From positions 1,550,001 through 1,614,000 of the forward strand of contig NZ_OZ209244.1 in assembly GCF_964642095.1 (NCBI RefSeq): a stretch of 64,000 nt of DNA, given 5' to 3'. This stretch comes from Fretibacterium fastidiosum. Lineage in GTDB: Bacteria; Synergistota; Synergistia; Synergistales; Aminobacteriaceae. Positions 16,110 through 24,109 of this stretch are shown piece after piece. The translations under genes were made by a program, and so were the position numbers. How positions within the stretch are numbered: position 1 is the stretch's first letter; each line of letters begins with the position of its first letter. Below the pieces are notes generated by a model. That model did no database searches. It was not told the origin of the DNA and saw only the letters and a list, made by a program, of their open reading frames with translations.

Positions 16110-17593
16110 TGTCCGCGCCGTTTCAGCCCCAGCGCGCGCTGGGAGAGTTCCTGCGCAGCGGCAGGGCGGCGGAAACCTCCGTGGCTGTCCTGGGCGACAT
16201 CGTTCTGGACCGCTACCTCACGGGGTCCACCCGTCGCGTGTCCCGCGAGGCCCCCATTCCCGTCGTGGTGTGCGACACGCGGGCCGCCGCCGACAACCTG
16301 GGGGGCGCGGGGAACGTGGCGGCGAACCTCCGGGGGATCGGGTGCCGCGTCTGGCTTGCGGGCATGGTGGGCGACGACGCCTTCGGCCAGAAGGTGAGGG
16401 GGCACGTGCAGTCCTTCAGGATCGAGCCCCGGCTCTGGCCGCGCCGGACCCCCACCCTGGTGAAGACCCGGCTGATCTGTGGTGGGCAGCAGCTGGCCCG
16501 ATTCGACTTCGAGGATGTTGAGCCCCTGCCTCCGGAGGGCGTGGAGAACGCGCTGGCCTTCCTGAGCAAGGCCATCGACGGTGGCGTGCGCACGGTGATC
16601 CTGTCCGACTACGGCCTGGGGTACTGCACGCCGGAGCTGTGCCAGGGCGTCATCTCCATGGCGGCCGAACGGGGCGCCCACGTGCTGGTGGACCCCCGCG
16701 GGGTGGACTGGTCCAAGTACCGCGGTGCGACGCTGGCCACGCCGAACCTGGGGGAGTTGAGCGCCACCTGGGGACGCCACGTCCGCAACGATCCGAAGAC
16801 GGTGGCGGAGGTCGGCGAGAAGGTCCGCCGGAAGAACGGCCTGAAATGGCTCCTGGTGACGCGGTCCTCCCGCGGAATGACGCTTTTGGGGCCGGAGGCC
16901 GTCCGCCACATCCGGGCCCATCCGGTGGAGGTCTTCGACGTCAGCGGCGCGGGGGACACCGTCATCGCCATGCTGGCCGCCCTCAACGCCGCGGGCTTTG
17001 ACGCGGAGCGGGCCTCCTGCATGGCCAATGAGGCCGCGCAATTCGTCATCACGCGGTCGGGGACCTACGCCTTCACGGCCAGGGACTACTTGGAGGCCTA
17101 TCGATCGCGGACGCCCTACCTCTTCAGCCCCGTTGCGGAGGCAGACGCGGCCGTCCGGCAGGTGCGGGCCTGGCAGTCGGCGGGGCAGCGCGTCATCTTC
17201 ACCAACGGCTGCTTCGACGTACTGCATGCGGGGCACCTGGACAGCCTGCGCCGGGCCCGGCTTCTGGGGGACAGGCTGGTGGTGGGGCTGAACAGCGACC
17301 GGTCCGTGCGGGCGCTGAAGGGGCCGAGCCGTCCAGTGAACCCGCAGGACCTGCGGGGGGAGCTCCTGGCCGCCCTGAGGCCCGTGGACATGGTGGTGGT
17401 CTTCGATGAGGACACGCCCCGAGAGCTCCTGTCGCGCCTGCGGCCCGACGTGCTGGCCAAGGGCGGGGACTACCGCGCCGAGGAGCTGCCCGGGCGCGAG
17501 TTCGTGGACGAGGTGGTCATCCTGCCGCTCCTGGAGGGGCATTCCACGACGCGCATCCTGAACCACGGAAGGGAGGGCGGCGGGCAGGCCTGA
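16109..17593 (+). CDS. hldE: Bifunctional heptose kinase/adenylyltransferase HldE
   Basis: 494 residues, both halves present. The kinase half has VLGDIVLDRYLTGSTRRVS, REAPIPVV, NLGGAGNVAANL, and the ribokinase-type active site VFDVSGAGDTVIAML. The cytidylyltransferase-like half begins about residue 355: TNGCFDVLHAGHLDSLRRAR (HxGH motif), VVGLNSDRSVRALKG and the terminal KGGDYRAEELPGREFV. It phosphorylates D-glycero-beta-D-manno-heptose 7-phosphate and then adds AMP, toward ADP-heptose for LPS core. This is good evidence for a diderm envelope. The GTG start at 16109 shares a base with the ugd stop (TAGTG); an upstream in-frame extension would run inside ugd. A promoter for the pyr operon follows 6 bases after the stop. 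Confidence 0.95.
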   Translation: MSAPFQPQRALGEFLRSGRAAETSVAVLGDIVLDRYLTGSTRRVSREAPIPVVVCDTRAAADNLGGAGNVAANLRGIGCRVWLAGMVGDDAFGQKVRGHVQSFRIEPRLWPRRTPTLVKTRLICGGQQLARFDFEDVEPLPPEGVENALAFLSKAIDGGVRTVILSDYGLGYCTPELCQGVISMAAERGAHVLVDPRGVDWSKYRGATLATPNLGELSATWGRHVRNDPKTVAEVGEKVRRKNGLKWLLVTRSSRGMTLLGPEAVRHIRAHPVEVFDVSGAGDTVIAMLAALNAAGFDAERASCMANEAAQFVITRSGTYAFTARDYLEAYRSRTPYLFSPVAEADAAVRQVRAWQSAGQRVIFTNGCFDVLHAGHLDSLRRARLLGDRLVVGLNSDRSVRALKGPSRPVNPQDLRGELLAALRPVDMVVVFDEDTPRELLSRLRPDVLAKGGDYRAEELPGREFVDEVVILPLLEGHSTTRILNHGREGGGQA

Positions 17594-17598
17594 GGGCC

Positions 17599-17628
17599 TT
17601 GCCTCCCGGAGGGCTGTCGTGATAGAAT
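17599..17628 (+). promoter_or_regulatory. Promoter of the pyrR-pyrF-pyrE operon
   Basis: TTGCCT, an 18-base spacer, then TAGAAT. It lies about 50 bases before the PyrR binding element, the normal layout for a pyr leader. Confidence 0.55.
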
Positions 17629-17678
17629 GAAACCCGCAGCGAGCTTTCGCGAAAGAGTTGCACGTGTCCTTTAAGTTC

Positions 17679-17776
17679 AGTCCCGAGAGGCTGAGAAGGC
17701 GGCGGTGCGGCGGTTGTTCCGCGTATTTTGGAGGGAATGGTCGTGCCCTGTCGTCCTGGACGGCGGGGCATTTTTT
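17679..17776 (+). promoter_or_regulatory. PyrR-regulated attenuator leader
   Basis: CAGTCCCGAGAGGCTGAGAA at 17679-17698, followed by GG, is the conserved PyrR-binding anti-antiterminator sequence (AGUCCnGAGAGGCU..nAAGG). About 45 bases later a terminator hairpin ends the leader. By known mechanism, PyrR with UMP or UTP binds the RNA, frees the terminator and shuts off the operon when pyrimidines are plentiful. Confidence 0.88.
17745..17776 (+). terminator. Attenuator terminator of the pyr leader
   Basis: Stem GCCCTGTCGTC / GACGGCGGGGC (11 pairs with two G-U) with a CTG loop, followed by A and six T residues. It lies 38 bases before the pyrR start. Confidence 0.85.
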
Positions 17777-17813
17777 GTGCCCGTTGCCGGCATTTCGATA
17801 GAAGGAGGCCGTC

Positions 17814-18380
17814 ATGAGGGAGAAGGCGCGCATCATGGACGCCCAGGCGATGAGCCGGGCGATCCGGCGCATCGGCTACGAGATCGTCGAGCGGAACCGG
17901 GGGACGGAGAACGTCGTCCTGGTGGGGATCCGCCGGCGGGGGGTCCCGCTGGCGCTGGAGATCGCGGACTGCATCAACGCGGCGGAGGGCGCGGAGGTCC
18001 CCGTGGGGAACCTGGACGTGGCCTCCTACCGCGACGACCGGCTCCCCGCCGCGGAGAGAGCCGCCGGCGACAGGAGGGGCGTCCCCTTCAGCGCCACGGA
18101 CCGCGACGTCGTCCTGGTCGATGACGTGCTCTTCACGGGGCGCACGGCGCGGGCGGCCATGGAGGCCCTGATGGCGTCGGGCAGGCCCCGCAGCATCCAG
18201 CTGGCGGTCCTGGTGGACCGGGGGCATCGGGAGCTGCCCATCCGGGCGGACTTCGTGGGGAAGAACGTCCCCACGTCCCGGAGCGAGCGGATCGCCGTCC
18301 GGCTCCCGGAGTTCGACGGCGAGCGGGGCGTCGTCCTGATGGACGCAGGTACGGTGAGTACGGAAGGAGAGGTGCGTTGA
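17814..18380 (+). CDS. pyrR: PyrR: pyrimidine operon RNA-binding regulator / uracil phosphoribosyltransferase
   Basis: 188 residues. Opens with the family pattern MDAQAMSRAIRRIGYEI, then LVGIRRRGVPLAL. The PRPP-binding loop is VVLVDDVLFTGRTARAA. LAVLVDRGHRELPIRADFVG and the terminal VRLPEFDGERGVVL are typical of PyrR and not of plain UPRTs. It binds the leader RNA directly upstream and so controls its own operon. AGGAGG sits 8 bases before ATG 17814. The pyrF ATG follows one base after the stop. Confidence 0.96.
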   Translation: MREKARIMDAQAMSRAIRRIGYEIVERNRGTENVVLVGIRRRGVPLALEIADCINAAEGAEVPVGNLDVASYRDDRLPAAERAAGDRRGVPFSATDRDVVLVDDVLFTGRTARAAMEALMASGRPRSIQLAVLVDRGHRELPIRADFVGKNVPTSRSERIAVRLPEFDGERGVVLMDAGTVSTEGEVR

Positions 18381-18381
18381 G

Positions 18382-19347
18382 ATGTCACGATTGACGTTGC
18401 GGGGCGGAGGGCCGGCCCCGTGTCGGGTGGCGCAGGGAACGGCCGGAGGGCGGACGGGGCGAACCTTTCAGGTGGACCGCCTCATCCGGGCCATCGAGGA
18501 GAAGGGGAACCCCACCGCCCTTGGGCTGGACACGCGGCTGGAGTACCTGCCCGCGGCCTTCGCCCGCCCCTACCTGGAGGCGGGCGGAGCGGCCTCCGCG
18601 GTGCGGGCCTTCAACTTCGCCCTCCTGGAGGCCCTGCGCGACCTCATCCCCTGCGTCAAGGTCCAGGCGGCGTACTACGAGCTGATGGGGGCGTCGGGCG
18701 TGGCCTGCATGGAGGAGACTTTGGCGGAGGCCCGCCGCCTAGGATACGTCGTCATCCTGGACGCGAAGCGCGGGGACATCGGGGCCACGGCCGCTGCCTA
18801 CTCGGAGGCCTACCTGGCGGAGGGCGCCCCCGCGCCGGTGGACTTTTTGACCGTGAACCCCTACTTCGGCACGGACGGCGTGCAGCCCTTCCTGGAGGAC
18901 TGCGGGCGGAGCGGCCGAGGCCTTTTCGTCCTGGTCAAGACGTCGAACCCCTCGTCGGGGGAGTTTCAGGACGTCCGGATGGAGGATGGCCAGCCGCTCT
19001 TCCTCCGTGTGGGGAGGAGCACGGCCCGCTGGGGCGAGGACCTGATGGGAGAGATGGGCTACAGCGCGGTCGGCGCGGTGGTGGGCGCGACGTACCCGGA
19101 GCAGGGCGCGATGCTGCGGCGGGAGATGCCCCGCACCTTTTTCCTGCTTCCGGGCTACGGGGCCCAGGGGGCGACGGGCCGGTCCCTGGCGGGCTGCTTC
19201 GACAGCCAGGGTCGCGGCGCGGTGGTGAACGCTTCGCGCAGTCTGATCTGCGCCCACAAGAAGGCGGGCACGGAGGACTTCGTCTCCGCCGCCAGGGATG
19301 AGGCCCTCAGGATGCGGGAGGACCTTCGGCAGGCCCTGCGGGGCTGA
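18382..19347 (+). CDS. pyrF: Orotidine 5'-phosphate decarboxylase (PyrF, subfamily 2)
   Basis: 321 residues, the longer subfamily-2 size. The active-site block is ILDAKRGDIGATAAAYSEAY, where the K-x-G-D Asp/Lys pair catalyses decarboxylation of OMP to UMP. ALGLDTRLEYLP, DFLTVNPYFGTDG, VLVKTSNPSSGEFQD and FLLPGYGAQGAT are further family blocks. The first 30 residues (Arg/Gly-rich) are not conserved by eye, so translation might start later, for example near the VDRL segment; the ATG at 18382 directly follows pyrR and is kept. It works with pyrE, 36 bases downstream, to finish UMP synthesis. Confidence 0.93.
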   Translation: MSRLTLRGGGPAPCRVAQGTAGGRTGRTFQVDRLIRAIEEKGNPTALGLDTRLEYLPAAFARPYLEAGGAASAVRAFNFALLEALRDLIPCVKVQAAYYELMGASGVACMEETLAEARRLGYVVILDAKRGDIGATAAAYSEAYLAEGAPAPVDFLTVNPYFGTDGVQPFLEDCGRSGRGLFVLVKTSNPSSGEFQDVRMEDGQPLFLRVGRSTARWGEDLMGEMGYSAVGAVVGATYPEQGAMLRREMPRTFFLLPGYGAQGATGRSLAGCFDSQGRGAVVNASRSLICAHKKAGTEDFVSAARDEALRMREDLRQALRG

Positions 19348-19383
19348 GACGGACGAAAACTTTACCCAGGGAGGTCGTTTTTC

Positions 19384-19968
19384 ATGGAGAAGACGCAGGA
19401 GTTGGCGGTGGAGGTCTTGACGCGCCTCGGGGCGCTGAAGCGCGGGCACTTCCGCCTGACGTCCGGGCTGCACAGCGATTGTTACATGCAGTGTGCGGTG
19501 CTCTTCGAGCACCCGAAGGAGAGCGAAAGGCTGTGCCGCGCGCTGGCGGAGGGCTTTGCAGGGCAGAGGATCGACCTCGTGGCGTCGCCGGCTGTCGGGG
19601 GCGTCATCATGGGCTACGAGATGGCGCGGGCCCTCTCCGTCCGGAACGTCTTCGCGGAGCGGGAGGACGGAAGGATGACCTTCCGCCGCGGCTTCCACGT
19701 GGAGCCGGGGGAGCGCGCGCTGGTGGTGGAGGACGTCGTGACCACCGGCGGTTCCGTGCGGGAGGTCGTCGAGCTCCTTCGCGGGGCGGGTGCCGAGGTG
19801 GTGGGCGTGGGGTCCGTGGTGGACCGGTCGGGCGGCAGGGTGGACTTCGGCGTCCCCTTCCACGCCCTGATGACGATGGAAGCGTCCGCCTGGCGGGAGG
19901 AGGAGTGTCCCCTCTGCAGGAAGGGGGAGCCCATCGTCAAGCCGGGGAGTCGGCAGCTCAAGAAGTAG
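19384..19968 (+). CDS. pyrE: Orotate phosphoribosyltransferase
   Basis: 194 residues. HFRLTSGLHSDCYMQCAVL is the OPRT N-terminal block; VEDVVTTGGSVREVVELL is the PRPP-binding site; VVASPAVGG-type DLVASPAVGGVIMGYE is intact. It joins orotate to PRPP giving OMP, the substrate of PyrF just upstream. The C-terminal CPLCRKGEPIVKPGSR is an extra C-x2-C tail seen in the clade-specific form of PyrE used by Thermotoga-like and Synergistes-like bacteria (inference from pattern). RBS GGGAGG precedes ATG 19384. No strong terminator is visible after the stop. Confidence 0.95.
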   Translation: MEKTQELAVEVLTRLGALKRGHFRLTSGLHSDCYMQCAVLFEHPKESERLCRALAEGFAGQRIDLVASPAVGGVIMGYEMARALSVRNVFAEREDGRMTFRRGFHVEPGERALVVEDVVTTGGSVREVVELLRGAGAEVVGVGSVVDRSGGRVDFGVPFHALMTMEASAWREEECPLCRKGEPIVKPGSRQLKK

Positions 19969-20008
19969 TGGCCTCCGCGGCCCGCCGTCCCGACCCGCCT
20001 TTTCCAGA

Positions 20009-20037
20009 TTGTTTTTCCGAGGGGTTAGCGTTATATT
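20009..20037 (+). promoter_or_regulatory. Promoter for the lepB-rbgA-rnhB operon
   Basis: TTGTTT, a 17-base spacer and TATATT, in the 118-base gap after pyrE and 50 bases before lepB. Confidence 0.65.
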
Positions 20038-20086
20038 ATCCCCAGCAGGTTCCCGATAGACATCCGGGAACGGGAACGGAGGACGT

Positions 20087-20635
20087 ATGGAGTTGGCAGC
20101 AGAAGCAGCGAAGCCCTGGTGGCGTGAAACCATTGAGACCATCGTCTGGGCGTTTGTCCTGGCGATGATCATTCGCACGTTTGTCGTGCAGGCCTTTTGG
20201 ATCCCCAGCGGGTCCATGATCCCCACGCTCGAGATCGGGGACCGCGTCCTGGTGGCGAAGTTCTGGAACTGGTTCTTTGAGCCGTCCCGCGGATCCATCT
20301 ACGTGTTCACCTATCCGAAGGACCGGGATCGGGACTTCGTGAAGCGCATCATCGGCCTTCCGGGGGACACGGTGGACATTCGGGACGGCGTCGTCTTCGT
20401 CAACGGGCGCCCCACGGAGGAGCCCTACGTCGTGAACCATGACGCCTACAGCATCCGGCCTGGAGAGTTCTTCCAGCGCCCCTTCACGGTGCCGCAGGAC
20501 AGCTACTTCGTCATGGGGGACAACCGCCCCAACTCTCAGGACAGCCGCTTCTGGGGCTTCGTTCGGAGGTCGGACCTCCACGGCCCGGCCTTCTTCCGCT
20601 ACTGGCCCCTGACCCGCCTCGGCATCCCCCGCTGA
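20087..20635 (+). CDS. lepB: Signal peptidase I
   Basis: 182 residues. One N-terminal transmembrane helix (residues 16-36) is followed by the catalytic Ser in IPSGSMIPTLEIGD and the general-base Lys in FVKRIIGLPGD, the Ser/Lys dyad of type I signal peptidases. MGDNRPNSQDSRFWGFV is the box E motif. It removes signal peptides on the outer face of the cytoplasmic membrane. The single N-terminal helix is the short Gram-positive-like form. The next gene starts one base after the stop. It would process the large secreted proteins at 43-49 kb. Confidence 0.96.
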   Translation: MELAAEAAKPWWRETIETIVWAFVLAMIIRTFVVQAFWIPSGSMIPTLEIGDRVLVAKFWNWFFEPSRGSIYVFTYPKDRDRDFVKRIIGLPGDTVDIRDGVVFVNGRPTEEPYVVNHDAYSIRPGEFFQRPFTVPQDSYFVMGDNRPNSQDSRFWGFVRRSDLHGPAFFRYWPLTRLGIPR

Positions 20636-20636
20636 C

Positions 20637-21473
20637 GTGGCCCGAACGGTCTGGTATCCGGGCCACATGGCCCGGGGCGGTCGGAAACTCGCAGAGCTCG
20701 TCGAAAAGCTGGACCTTATCCTCGAGGTGCGCGACGCCCGCGCGCCTTTTTCCACGTCCGCGCCCCTCGTCAGCGCCTTTTCGCGACTGAGGCCCGTCCT
20801 GCTGGTCCTCGCCAAGCGGGACCTGGCGGACCCGGAGCGCACGGGCGTCTGGCTCGAGGCGCTGGGTTCGGACGCCCGCGCGCTGGACCTCCGAAGGAAG
20901 GAGGGCCTTGCCTCCCTGCGGAAGGCCCTCTCCGCGCGCCGCCCCCCCCATCGGGAGCTCCGCGTGGCCGTCATGGGCATCCCCAACGTGGGCAAGTCCA
21001 TGCTGCTCAATGCGCTGGTGGGCAAGGCCCAGGCCCACGTCGGCGGCATCCCCGGAGTGACGCGGTCCGTCAGCTGGTATCGGAACGGGGACCTGTTGGT
21101 GGTGGACTCCCCCGGCATCCTGGACCCCCACGCGGAGCCGGGCGTGCATCAGGTCCTGTCCTGGCTGGGCTGCGCCCGGGCCGAGGTCCTGGGGGGCTTC
21201 GAGGCGGCGGCGCTGCAGTTCATCCGCTTCCTGCGGAGCCGGGGGCTGTTCGGGGCCGTGCTGGGGAAGTGGGAGGTCCGGGAGCTGGACGAGACGCCGG
21301 AGGAGACCCTTGTGCGCATCGGACGCCGGCTGGGGTGCCTCGCGCCCGGCGGAGCGGTCAATATGGAGCTGGCGGCCCGCCGCCTCATGGAGGCCTTCGC
21401 CTCCGGCAGGCTGGGGCCGGCAACGCTTGAGCTGCCCGGCGACCCCATTGGCCGGGCGGGTGCGGATGATTGA
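20637..21473 (+). CDS. rbgA: Circularly permuted GTPase RbgA (YlqF), 50S assembly
   Basis: 278 residues. Starts WYPGHMARGGRKL, the RbgA hallmark. Motif order is permuted: G4-like AKRDLADP comes before G1 GIPNVGKSMLLNAL and G3 DSPGIL, with EVRDARAPFSTSAP at the front. RbgA is required for a late step of the large ribosomal subunit. GTG 20637 follows the lepB stop. Its 3' end overlaps the rnhB start by 8 bases. The C-terminal helical domain holds RIGRRLGCLAPGGAVNM. Confidence 0.95.
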   Translation: MARTVWYPGHMARGGRKLAELVEKLDLILEVRDARAPFSTSAPLVSAFSRLRPVLLVLAKRDLADPERTGVWLEALGSDARALDLRRKEGLASLRKALSARRPPHRELRVAVMGIPNVGKSMLLNALVGKAQAHVGGIPGVTRSVSWYRNGDLLVVDSPGILDPHAEPGVHQVLSWLGCARAEVLGGFEAAALQFIRFLRSRGLFGAVLGKWEVRELDETPEETLVRIGRRLGCLAPGGAVNMELAARRLMEAFASGRLGPATLELPGDPIGRAGADD

Positions 21474-22146
21474 CTTCGCCCTGCCCCGCCACGCCGACCG
21501 GGAGCGGGTGCGCCGCCTGATCGGGGCGCTTCGGGCCCGTGGCCCGGTGGTGGGCACGGACGAGGCGGGGCGCGGCCCGCTGGCGGGGCCGGTGGTGGCC
21601 GCCGCGGTCCTCCTGACGGAGGAGCAGGAGCTGGCCCTCCTGAAGCTGGGGCTGAGGGATTCGAAGCGCATGACCCCGCGCGCCAGGGAGCGGGTCTTCG
21701 CCGCCATGCAGGCGATGGGCGCGGCCTGGGCGGCTCAGGCGGGGAGCGTGGCCCGCATCGAGCGGGAGAACATCCGGTGTGCCTCCCTCTGGGCCATGGG
21801 CCGCAGCGTGGCTCGCCTCTGTGCGGCGCAGGGCGTCGAACCGGCCTGCGTGGTGGTGGACGGCCCGGCCTCCGTCCCCGGCCTCGAGGTGGAACAGTGG
21901 CCCTTGGTGGCGGCGGACGCGCTGGCGCCGGTGGTCTCGGCGGCCTCGGTGGTGGCCAAGGTGCTGCGGGATCGCGTCATGACGGGACTGGACGCCCTCT
22001 ACCCCGGCTACGGGCTGGCGCGGCACAAGGGCTATCCCACGGCGGCGCACCGCGAGGCCGTCCGCCGCCTAGGGCCGTCGCCGGTACATCGGCGCTCCTT
22101 CTGCCGGAAGTGCCTTGCGGAGCCGGAGGCGCGGCTGTGGATATAA
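21466..22146 (+). CDS. rnhB: Ribonuclease HII
   Basis: 226 residues. GTDEAGRGPLAGPVVAAAV carries the D-E-A-G-R-G active-site motif, RDSKRMTPRARE the conserved D-S-K, and LVAADALAPVVSAASVVAKV the later D with SIVAK-type strand; PGYGLARHKGYPTAAH closes the domain. It cuts RNA in RNA-DNA hybrids and single misinserted ribonucleotides. A GGGCGGG ribosome site precedes ATG 21466 inside the end of rbgA; a GTG two codons earlier is an alternative. The rbgA-rnhB pair is conserved in many bacteria. Confidence 0.96.
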   Translation: MIDFALPRHADRERVRRLIGALRARGPVVGTDEAGRGPLAGPVVAAAVLLTEEQELALLKLGLRDSKRMTPRARERVFAAMQAMGAAWAAQAGSVARIERENIRCASLWAMGRSVARLCAAQGVEPACVVVDGPASVPGLEVEQWPLVAADALAPVVSAASVVAKVLRDRVMTGLDALYPGYGLARHKGYPTAAHREAVRRLGPSPVHRRSFCRKCLAEPEARLWI

Positions 22147-22147
22147 A

Positions 22148-22351
22148 GCTAAACCCCTTTTAGCCGCGAGTTCCGCGGTGTTAGCCTGTACCCTTGTTTG
22201 GCGAACAGCCAAACGGGGCATGCTATGGAGAGTAAGGCTTTGGTCAGGGGCGTAAGCCTTTGGTAACCCACCCTCGGAGAAGCGGGAAGTCAGCGCTAAA
22301 GATACCTACTGAGTAGATTTAGGCAGGTCTGAGGGAACGGAGGGATGACGT
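22148..22351 (+). ncRNA. Structured intergenic segment, possible unrecognised RNA element
   Basis: Between rnhB and the ylqG-like gene lie four inverted repeats in 115 bases: GCTAAA/TTTAGC (22148-22164), CCGCG/CGCGG (22164-22178), GTTTGGC/GCCAAAC (22196-22214) and AAGGCTT/AAGCCTT (22234-22260). Purine-rich linkers follow to the ribosome site CGGAGGG. It has no open frame and does not match any riboswitch consensus I could recall (TPP, SAM, cobalamin, c-di-GMP, FMN, glycine, THF, ZTP). A long leader inside a tight operon suggests cis regulation or a small RNA. This is inference from secondary structure only. Confidence 0.35.
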
Positions 22352-23446
22352 ATGCCCCCGGTAAACAACCTCATCAACCAGAACCTGACGGACCCGAGCC
22401 GGACGAGCGCGGGTCAGATCGCGGTTGGCCAGCAGGCTGAAGCCCTCCAGGCGACGCCTTCGCGGGCCCCTGGCCTGCGCACGGGGACCGTGGTCACCGG
22501 CAGGGTGCTGGCGGGGAACCCGGACGGGACGTATGCCGTGCGCATCGACGGCCAGGACGCCAACCCGCCCCTTGAACTGCGGGCCAGGGCGACTCTGACC
22601 CTCGTCCCCGGCGAGCGGTTTACCGCCCTGTGGGACGCATCGGGGGGCGGCGTGCCGGTGCTGCGCCTGTCGAAGGAGGAACTGTCGTTCCTGGCCCAGA
22701 TCCCCCAACGGGACCGGGGGCTGGCGACGGCGCTCCTTTCGCGGGAGATGCCCCTTTCGGGGGAGGTCCTGGCCGTCATCCGCGATGCCTGGCGTCGCAT
22801 GGGGTCCGACGAGGGCCAGATCGCGCCCCTTGTCGAGCTGTGGGCGCGTGGAGTGTCCCTGTCCGCGGAGAACGTGTCCCTGCTGGCGGGCTACACGGCG
22901 CTGGACGCGGCGGCGGCCTCGGAGATGTGGAACCGCATCCGCCGGGAGCTGAGGGAGCGGACCAGGAAGGGACAGGACCCTTTAGAGGCCCTCCGCGAGA
23001 TGAAGGAGGGCAACGGGGAGAAGGCGCGTTTTTTGCAGGCGCACTCCCTCTTGATGCGGGCCCCGCGAAAGGACGTGAACCCCATGCTGCTGGCCGCGCC
23101 CTTCTGGCCCCTGCCGGAGGCCGCGGGCGGCATGACCGCGCGCGTCTTTGTCGGGCGCTCGGCGGAGGAGGAGGGCCAGCGCTACTGGCAGGCGGGCTTC
23201 GGCCTGACGGGGTCGGCTCTCGGCGCGGTGGCTGGCGTCGTGGAGACGGACGGGCGCGGCTGCAACGTCCTCCTGACCGCCGAGAGTGCAGCGGCCTGCG
23301 GCCTGTTGGAGGCCCGCAGGGGTGAGCTGCGGCAGGAGTTGGCGGGCGCAGCCCTGCTGGTCCGATTCATCGGTATCTCCCGTGGCGCGCCGCAGGAAAT
23401 GCGAGAGCGCCTGCTGGCCGGACGGGGATTGGACGTGACCGTGTGA
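22352..23446 (+). CDS. YlqG-like protein, possible FliK-related (unknown function)
   Basis: 364 residues with no recognised catalytic motif. It begins with an Asn/Thr/Gln-rich segment (about 1-45), then a beta-rich stretch (TGTVVTGRVLAGNPDGTYAV), a helical middle (about 110-220) and a C-terminal alpha/beta block ending GRGLDVTV. The gene stands between rnhB and an FlhB-tail gene, exactly where Bacillus subtilis ylqG sits; proteins there are compared with flagellar hook-length protein FliK because they pair with an FlhB-like partner. I see no flagellar genes in the window. CGGAGGG lies 8 bases before ATG 22352. The stop overlaps the next start, so the two are probably translated together. Confidence 0.6.
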   Translation: MPPVNNLINQNLTDPSRTSAGQIAVGQQAEALQATPSRAPGLRTGTVVTGRVLAGNPDGTYAVRIDGQDANPPLELRARATLTLVPGERFTALWDASGGGVPVLRLSKEELSFLAQIPQRDRGLATALLSREMPLSGEVLAVIRDAWRRMGSDEGQIAPLVELWARGVSLSAENVSLLAGYTALDAAAASEMWNRIRRELRERTRKGQDPLEALREMKEGNGEKARFLQAHSLLMRAPRKDVNPMLLAAPFWPLPEAAGGMTARVFVGRSAEEEGQRYWQAGFGLTGSALGAVAGVVETDGRGCNVLLTAESAAACGLLEARRGELRQELAGAALLVRFIGISRGAPQEMRERLLAGRGLDVTV

Positions 23447-23733
23447 TGGCGGAAGCGAAGCGGGATCAGGCCGTCGCGCTGAAATACGATCGGGAGACGA
23501 TGAACGCGCCCACGGTGACGGCCAGGGGCGAGGGCTTTATCGCGCGGAAGATCGTGGAGCGCGCCCTTGAGGCGGACGTCCCCGTCCTGGAGGACGCGGC
23601 CCTCGTCTCCGCGCTCCTGTCGCTGGAGCTGGGGGAGGAGATTCCGGCGGAGCTCTACACGGTGGTGGCGCGAGTGCTGACCTGGGTCTACCGAGTAGAC
23701 CGCGAGGCCGCCGGTGGAGGGCGTGATGAGTAG
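23446..23733 (+). CDS. YlqH-like stand-alone FlhB C-terminal domain (EscU/YscU/FlhB family)
   Basis: 95 residues. The pattern AVALKYDRETMNAPTVTARG, then IARKIVERALEADVPVLED and LLSLELGEEIPAELYTVVA is the cytoplasmic C-terminal domain of FlhB/YscU export proteins, here without the transmembrane part and without the autocleaving N-P-T-H (replaced by N-A-P-T). It is the counterpart of B. subtilis YlqH. Stand-alone FlhB tails are common in this operon; their role is unknown. ATG 23446 overlaps the preceding stop; a GTG three bases upstream is in frame. Confidence 0.82.
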   Translation: MAEAKRDQAVALKYDRETMNAPTVTARGEGFIARKIVERALEADVPVLEDAALVSALLSLELGEEIPAELYTVVARVLTWVYRVDREAAGGGRDE

Positions 23734-24109
23734 CGCCGGAGACCTGGGTCGCCTGGCCGAAGGATGGGCCACGGACTACGTTCGCTCCCTGGGCTGGCGC
23801 GTGCTGGGTCGCAACGTGAAGAACCGCTGCGGCGAGCTGGACGTGGTGGCGCTGGACGAGGTGGAGCGCGAGCTGGTGATCGTCGAGGTACGATGCCGCA
23901 CGTTGGGCAGGGTGCAGGCGCCCCTCGACTCCGTGGGGCCGCACAAGCTGCGCGCGCTGATCCGTGCGGGCCGGACCCTGGCGGACGAGATGGGCTGGGA
24001 CGGCCCCTGGCGCATCGACCTGATCGGCGTCACGGTGGGGCGGGGCTCTGAGGGCTGGAGGCTGGAGCACGTCCGGGACGTGACGCGCGGGATGGAGTTT
24101 CCGCTGTGA
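23726..24109 (+). CDS. YraN/UPF0102 family, predicted endonuclease-like protein
   Basis: 127 residues. LGRLAEGWATDYVRSLGWRV and GRNVKNRCGELDVVALDE show the family core: E in GRLAE, then G-E-L-D-V with E-V-R in VIVEVRCRT, a PD-(D/E)XK-like Holliday-junction-resolvase fold. The family often follows rnhB. ATG 23726 has GGTGGAGGG just before it and overlaps the previous gene by 8 bases. Activity in vivo is not established. The next gene starts at its stop codon. Confidence 0.85.
   Translation: MSSAGDLGRLAEGWATDYVRSLGWRVLGRNVKNRCGELDVVALDEVERELVIVEVRCRTLGRVQAPLDSVGPHKLRALIRAGRTLADEMGWDGPWRIDLIGVTVGRGSEGWRLEHVRDVTRGMEFPL

Noticed and set aside
22148..22351. Known riboswitch or 6S/SRP/tmRNA gene in the rnhB-ylqG gap
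   Set aside because: Conserved core sequences of these RNAs, as far as I remember them, do not match; kept only as an unidentified structured segment.
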